Positions 57,185 to 64,000 of a DNA stretch of 64,000 bases are shown here, in pieces; position 1 is the stretch's first letter; each line of letters begins with the position of its first letter. This DNA comes from Doris montereyensis (Eukaryota; Mollusca; Gastropoda; Nudibranchia; Dorididae), in assembly GCA_037039925.1 (NCBI GenBank), contig JAXRKP010000689.1, positions 170,001 to 234,000 of the forward strand. Direction: 5' to 3'. The translations under genes were made by a program, and so were the position numbers. A model generated the notes under the pieces. It did not search any database, was not told where the DNA came from, and worked only from the letters and a program-made list of their open reading frames with translations.

Positions 57185-57782
57185 ATGCTGGAGAAAAATA
57201 TATTTAATTTAAAAATAACGGAAAAATAAGAGAAAAATACGATTTTTTCAAAATGTCCTTTTTTGTTCATTGTTTCTTTTATCTACTTTTTGTTATTTCT
57301 CAACGCATCTTCATGAAATTTGGTATGAATATGAATGATGAGTGGAGGGAAAGACAGAAATAATCAGATGCTTTTAAAATGAAAAAATATATATACAAAA
57401 TTTATATATGATAGTTTTTGATTTAAATTATTTTTTTTTACAATATTTTTAATTTTTTAGTTGTTCTCATACTCATCATACTCATCATACGCTATTTTAA
57501 AATAATTCATAAAAACAAAACTTACTAGTGAAACAAAAATCCGATCTGATAAATTTAGATATTGTATCAAACAAGGTGTGTGCCAAGTTTGAAAGAAATT
57601 TGTTGAAAAATGAAAAAAGCTTATCGATATTTGAACTTGATGAAATTTGGGGCAAAATCCGAGATGGTCGCCGTTTCCATGGCAACCGGAAATGTCAGAG
57701 AAAAAAACATATTTCAATTCCGTACCCCATGCCCATTACAAGTGAAGTTAAATTCGATAGATAGGAACAAACGGGAACATTT
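57185..57782 (+). repeat. R1 copy 3, right part
   Basis: Resumes with GAGAAAAATATATTTAATTT and continues through CGCCGTTTCCATGGCAACCG to CCATGCCCATTACA. Confidence 0.75.
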
Positions 57783-57889
57783 TTACCCCAGAACCACGCT
57801 CTCCTCCCCCCCCCCCTTAAAGTTAAAGTAAGTTTTCGCTCCCACACTCATCCGCCTGCAACTCCGTCTGGCTAACTCTCAAGTCTAAG

Positions 57890-58215
57890 CATGGCATTGT
57901 CATTGTCAGTGGCGGTTGTTTTGGCCAGAATTGAGTTTCTTCGTGATTTTATTAGTATTATTATTAATATTATTAGTATTAGTAGTATTGTTAATATTAT
58001 TAGACTTGGTGTCCCTGTCCATGTGTTTTGGTTTGGTTTTTCCCATTCAATTTTACCGTGTCCATCGTATTTCTCGTATGCAGTGATCTCATCTCAGCGT
58101 GAATTCAGAGGAAACAGCAAGACGAAAGTAAATAAGTAGAACCTACCAGTAACACCCACAAACCACCCACAATTGGACTTGAATCTCAGACCAGATATAA
58201 TGAATAGCTTCACTT
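57890..58215 (+). repeat. R4 dispersed repeat copy with ATT-rich insert
   Basis: Same flanks as 53565-53830, with an internal TATTAGTATTA stretch. Confidence 0.6.
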
Positions 58216-58424
58216 CCTTAATTTAGTTTAGTCGCCCGGAACTTTCTACCCATAGTAATACTAATAGTATGTGGAGAGCGCTAAAGTAACACGACCTAGA
58301 AAAAAAAAAGCAATACTTAGTACTGGTGGTAGTGGTAGTAGAAGGCCGATCTGTAATGATATTTAACACAATACTACTACTGTGCAGGTGCCTGCATTAA
58401 TCAGGATGCTATACCTAATTAGTG

Positions 58425-58443
58425 TGTGTGTGTGTGTGTGTAT
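58425..58443 (+). repeat. Short (GT)n tract
   Basis: About ten GT units. Confidence 0.9.
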
Positions 58444-58801
58444 TGTCTGTATGTATGTCACAGTATGTATCATTCTTCTAAGTCTTAAGAGAGGGGGAGA
58501 GAGATTTCGTCTTTCTCAAAGTTATACTTATACTTTATAGTTATAGTTATAGGTATCAAAGAAAGCTGGCAGCAGAAATTTCAGGCATGCACAGACTTCA
58601 ATGACTTGTGAAATAGAGGGCAAAGCATAATATAATAAAGACAGAGCCAGTCGTAAATGAGGCAAATAAACCGTAAAGATTACTATTACCATTGACTCGG
58701 TGTGTGTTGTGTCTGAGGTAAGAGAAGTAGAGAGGAGGTACAAGTACAACACGGGAACTGCGCTCCCACCGGTCTATCCCGCCCCCTCCCCTTTTTTTTG
58801 T

Positions 58802-58905
<104 letters not shown>

Positions 58906-59059
58906 GTGGCCTACTTCAGTCACGTCTCACAAAAATAATATTTAAATATAACATGTAGTGATACAACTAACGCTTTACGTTCTCTGCTTGATATTCCCGT
59001 ATTTCGCTCAAATTTTGTAATTTTCCTGGACGATTGCGGTGACACTGGATTGGTTGGCA

Positions 59060-59490
59060 ATTCTGTTATAAATATATAATATAATATAGCACAATCTATC
59101 TGTTATAAATATAATATAATAAAGCACACTCTATCTGTTAAATATAATATAATATAGCAAAATCTATCTGTTATAAATATAATATAATATAGCAGTTAGC
59201 ACACCTATCTGTTAAATATAATATAATATAGCAAAATCTATCTGTTATAAATATAATATAATATAGCTCACTCTATCTGTTAAATATAATATAATATAGC
59301 AAAATCTATCTGTTATAAATATAATATAATATAGCACAATCTATCTGTTATAAATATAATATAATACATGTATAGCAAAATCTATCTGTTATAAATATAA
59401 TATATATAGCAAAGTCCTGTTATAAATATAATATAATACATGTATAGCAAAATCTATCTGATATAAATATAATATATATAATATATTCTA
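59060..59490 (+). repeat. AT-rich minisatellite, 30-40 bp units
   Basis: About eleven degenerate copies of ATCTATCTGTTATAAATATA with ATATAATATAGCA. Confidence 0.93.
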
Positions 59491-59814
59491 ATCTATATAC
59501 TATATATCCATATGAACAAATCGTAGATGCATAGTCCTTTTTCAGAAATAAAATCCGCGGAAATAACTGGCGCTTGACACCTAAGTTGAAGTTGTAACAA
59601 CTAGACGTATCGCTAGCCTGAGTCTATCACTATCAGAGAAAAACAACTGTCGGTCAAGTGACATCAGATAGTTTGAGAAGCACTGTATTAATTATGGTGC
59701 ATTCATTAGGTATTGATGCCGCTTAACCCTCTGATTGACAAATGGATAGAAGATCACTTACAAAAATACTTACATTGTGAGTGTGGAGCAGTGTAGAAGT
59801 AGAAGTAACTAAGT

Positions 59815-60225
59815 CAACTAAGTGGTTAGGTTGCCAGGCTTGGGATCGTGAGGTTCTGGGTTCGAATCCTATCAAGCTAGATCCGGCGTATTCATTCGGA
59901 AAACTCAAGATGCATTCTCCCCATTCATAAGCAAAAACAAATCCTTTAAGGCATATAGAGCCGGGGTTTATCCCGGTTTCTGTAGCGTGATGCGGAACAG
60001 GTGATAGTGATAGTAATTACCTCCTGACAGGATGTTAGTCTAACACAGGTTTTTACTCCCAAGCTTGTGTTTTGTACTCATTTACAACTGGGTCGTGGGA
60101 AATGAGTGTTAAGTGCGTCTTTCCCAAGGAACACAAAGTTGGATTCTTTGTCAGGATTCGAATCTGGAACCTCATGATCCCAAGTCGAGCAGCCTAACCT
60201 TTCAGCCACCTGGCATAGCACATAT
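59815..60225. mobile_element. Two S1 SINEs in opposite orientation
   Basis: A forward head (59815-59940, TAAGTGGTTAGGTTGCCAGG, GGTTCGAATCCTAT) abuts a reverse, nearly complete copy (59945-60225, ending GCCTAACCTTTCAGCCACC). Confidence 0.75.
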
Positions 60226-60639
60226 GTATTAGTATTACTTTCTCGTTTGGTCTTTGGTGTGGGATGAATAGACAGATGTATCATAAAACTTTTGCGAAAA
60301 CACTCCAGAGCACAAACAACAAGTGCATAATTTGCAACACACAAAAGTGGATCAAATTTTACTAACATCTCCTAAAAATGGTATCCTGACGCTAGCAGTG
60401 TTAGTGCTTCTATGCCTGACAACAAGAGAGATGATAACTACTGGTGTAAAGTACACTCTAAATCTTAAAACTGACAATACTAAACACTAAACTAGGCCCA
60501 CTACCATACTACAAGTGAAAATGTTGCTAAGTTAATGCAATATAACGGTGTTTATTTTTCTCGAAATGCTCCTAGAATTCCTAGGACTATCACTAGAAGC
60601 CCTTGAATCCCTAGGAATCCTCGAAAGCTGCCGTTGCTA

Positions 60640-61147
60640 GACCTCGCTGCTGCTGCTGCTTACCAAATCATCAATTTTAGTCTCAGCTGCTGCTGCTGCT
60701 GCTGCACCAGCCTAAATGGTGCTGCTGTTGACTTGCGGCTGTTGCTGTTGGTGGTTCCAAACAAAAAACAAAATGGCGCTAACTATAGAAATCCCCATTA
60801 CTGCTGCTGGAACTGGTCTGCTTCTTGGCCCACCTGCTGCTGCATAAAACATTTAAAAGACCCTGACACCCCAGACGCAAGTCATAATATATTCCTCCAA
60901 CATTTTAATAACTTACTGTTGCTGCTGCCATATCAGTATTTTCCTGCTGCTGTTGCTGCTGCTCCAAATCTAGTCATTCAGTGGCGAGCTGCTGCTGCTG
61001 CTCTGCTAAAATACTGCATCTAATGGTGCTGCTGCTGCTGCTGCTGCTACTGCTAGACCTATACTGCGGCTAAAATACCAGGACATACAAGGTAAAGAAC
61101 TGCTACTACTACGGCTACTACTACTGCTGCTGCTGCTGAGACTAAAA

Positions 61148-61180
<33 letters not shown>

Positions 61181-61385
61181 CGGCTGCTACTACTACTGCT
61201 GCAAAAGGGCTTTCGCAACTACTGCTAGATTACTGGGCTGTTACTACAACTACGACAAAAACAAACACCCAATGCTAATACTAGTTGTTAACTTCAAAAT
61301 CAAATTAACCACTACCACTACTACTACTACTACTACTACTGCTGCTGCCATCTGCTGCTGCTACTCTCTTTGTTTGACTCTGTCT
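60640..61385 (+). repeat. CTG/CTA triplet-rich region
   Basis: Many blocks of CTG and CTA separated by short unique pieces, some recurring (CTAAAATAC, GCTAGACCT, GACTAAAAT). Repeated local duplication of short mixed units is likely. Confidence 0.9.
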
Positions 61386-61389
61386 CACT

Positions 61390-61550
61390 CGAAGAAAACT
61401 CGGTTGGTACCACGCTTTCTTTTAATGGCGAGGCGATGGGTGCCGACGCAGAGGTCGCGAGTATCGATCTCCATGGTGGCCAGGATTTTTTCATTCTACG
61501 GAAATGTGTTGTCTCGTCTTTGTTTTGCTTTCATATTATCTTGTGTTGTC
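61390..61550 (+). mobile_element. S3 tRNA-headed element, partial
   Basis: CTCGGTTGGTACCACGCTTT, AGAGGTCGCGAGTATCGATC, CCATGGTGGCCAGGATTTTT, TTTCATATTATCTTGTG. Inserted in triplet repeats, with one inverted end missing. Confidence 0.7.
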
Positions 61551-61574
61551 TTCGGACTGCCACCACGTGCTTCC

Positions 61575-62316
<742 letters not shown>

Positions 62317-62589
62317 GTGCCCTGAGCATTTTATGATAATAATACCTCCCCTTGGTCACTATTATGGGGGAAAAGTGATTTTCGTCAAAAACTAAATTAA
62401 GGGGATCAACATAATATATCTTCCTCTTCTTGCGTTCTACCTTCTTTGTTTCAGCGACAACAAAATTAATAACAATAGTAATGGTAACAAAAAGTTTTTA
62501 AAAAAAATAATAATAATAATAATAATAATAATGGAATACTGTGTGCATCACAATAAAAATTGCTTGACAATGAAAAAAAAGAGAATAAT

Positions 62590-63360
62590 TACATCACATT
62601 ATAATCAATAGTATGACTTTCGAATGAGATGTGTCTTTAAGTTTCTTTTGAATGCATTTAATGTCGTTGATTAGTTTAATGTTATTGGAGGTTGTTCCAT
62701 ACGATGGGTGCAAACGATGAGAAGGTTCTTTCGCCAGCATTTAGTCGAGTTGGGATCTGTAACTATAATAAATGTAAGTGTAAATGTAAGTGTAAGTGAG
62801 GCGTATTATTAGTAGTGTAAAATGTAAGTGTAAGTGTAAATGTAAGTAAATGTGTAAGTGTAAGTGTAAGTGTAAGTGTAAGTGTAAGTGTAAGTGTAAG
62901 TGTAAGTGCTTGTCGGATGATCGAAGTGTGCGATTAGGTTGTTACGGTGTGCACAGTTATTGGAGATATTTGGGGCACTTTCGTGCACACACTTGTACAC
63001 CGATGTTGCAGCGATGTTAATACTTTTCTCCTAGCATCCAAGTTCATTCTGTAGCTCAACATGAAGGACCAACATTTCGTCCGTAGTCAGTCGGTTTTTA
63101 TCGATCGTCCGACCAATTCTTGGCATAATTTTAAAAAAAATTCTTATATCTTTCTCATTAATATCAAGGTCGTTGTGCATGCTCAACGCATGGTATGGTA
63201 GTGCTTTATTTTACCAAACGCCTTTGAGTTCTAGATGAAACAAAGGAACATTTCTTTCTAGCCTACCTCGATTGCTCTTTCTGTAACCCCCAAGAATATT
63301 ATAGATAAGAATGTGGCATTTGTGGTGTCTTTATCAGGGAAATCAAATTGGGCAGCAGAT
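62590..63360 (-). pseudogene. LINE reverse transcriptase C-terminal fragment
   Basis: The minus strand reads SVYKCVHESAPNIS, then across a satellite RLNAGERTFSSFAPIVWNN, then IQKKLKTHL. The pattern YKCxHxxAP...RxxxGxRxFxxxAPxxWNxL...FKxxLKTxL is the tail of LINE reverse transcriptases. Multiple shifts. Confidence 0.65.
62770..62908 (+). repeat. (GTAAGT)n hexamer array
   Basis: GTAAGT/GTAAAT hexamers, with about ten perfect GTAAGT units at 62850-62907. The unit is a perfect 5' splice-site consensus. Confidence 0.95.
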
Positions 63361-63617
63361 AATTCCGGGTGTATTTAGTTCCTTGATATTGGCCACGAGC
63401 ACACATAGAAGGCATCTCGTAGCATGAGTCATGAGGCTTATTGATCGATGTTGATCACATTCAGCGGTTCCATATCTCTTTGGGGGGGGGGAGGTATGGA
63501 AGGAGGGTGCAAGAACACTCATTTCCTTTTTATCTGATAAAAACTCTCCAGTCATACGACGTGAAACGCCGTGTATTTTCGTTTACCCTAGTTTTGTATT
63601 GCTTTCAGGACTTAAGT

Positions 63618-64000
63618 TGTAGTAGGAATAGTAATAATAGTAGTAGCAGAAGTTATAGCAGCAGCAATATTAATAGTAGTAGTAGTAGAAATAGTAGTAG
63701 CAATAGCATTAGTAGCAGCAGTAGTAATAGTGGTAGCAGCAGCAGTAGCAGTAGCAGTAGCAGCAGCAATAGTAGCATTAGTAGTAGCAGCAGTAGCAGC
63801 AGCAGCAACCGCAGTAGCAACAGTAGTATTAGTAGCAGTACAGTAGTAGGAGTAGCAGAAACTCTTTAATAATAGTAATAGTAGTAGTAGTAGTAGCTTT
63901 AAATAGCAGCAACAGTAATAGTAGCAATAATAGTAATAGTAGAGGCAATAGCAGTAGTAGTAGTACCAGTCGTAGTACTAGTAACAGTAGTAGTAGCAGT
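63618..64000 (+). repeat. (AGT)n/(AGC)n triplet array, runs off the window
   Basis: Irregular AGT, AGC and AAT triplets to the end of the window; the serine-rich frame at 63441-63869 is an artefact. Confidence 0.97.

Noticed and set aside
63441..63869. Serine/asparagine-rich 142-codon frame
   Set aside because: Translation of AGT/AGC triplets.

Overview
This window is animal nuclear DNA. It has intron-rich genes with GT-AG junctions, many microsatellites and several families of SINE, LINE and DNA transposon. The AGATCTAG-rich short palindromes, the repeat load and the protein residues suggest a lophotrochozoan, probably a gastropod mollusc. That placement is an inference.

Four genes can be supported by splice-aware reading. 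(1) At the left edge, exons at 408-543 and 1861-1986 (+), and perhaps a last exon at 4306-4387, belong to a sperm-tail PG-rich (STPG/SHIPPO-like) protein whose 5' part lies outside the window. (2) MZT1/MOZART1 lies on the minus strand: coding exon 1 at 15958-16009 and exon 2 at 10153-10322, giving 73 residues. (3) BORA (protein aurora borealis) lies on the plus strand, about 12 coding exons plus a terminal exon from 17439 to 37825, with a 3' UTR to a poly(A) signal at 40103. (4) RPL32 lies on the plus strand: a noncoding TOP exon near 47703-47738, then exons at 49612, 50976 and 54904, with AATAAA at 55081. MZT1 and BORA are divergent, with their 5' ends about 1.4 kb apart or less, apparently sharing one promoter near 16010-16080. 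Both proteins act in mitotic spindle and centrosome control (gamma-tubulin complex; Aurora A/Plk1 activation). From memory the same head-to-head pair occurs on human 13q22, so this looks like deeply conserved microsynteny.

The rest is mostly mobile DNA: a complete but dead PIF/Harbinger element with TTA target duplication and a MADF exon inside a BORA intron; piggyBac and hAT fragments; at least four LINE fragments; three tRNA-headed short-element families, one of them palindromic; and a ~1-kb noncoding repeat (three copies, one split by a LINE). There is also a near-perfect 115-bp-arm palindrome flanked by reverse-complementary triplet arrays, and many minisatellites.

A recurring oddity is single-base length differences that break reading frames in STPG, BORA (last large exon) and RPL32 although splice structure is intact. 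These look more like uncorrected assembly indels than gene death, but only read data can decide.
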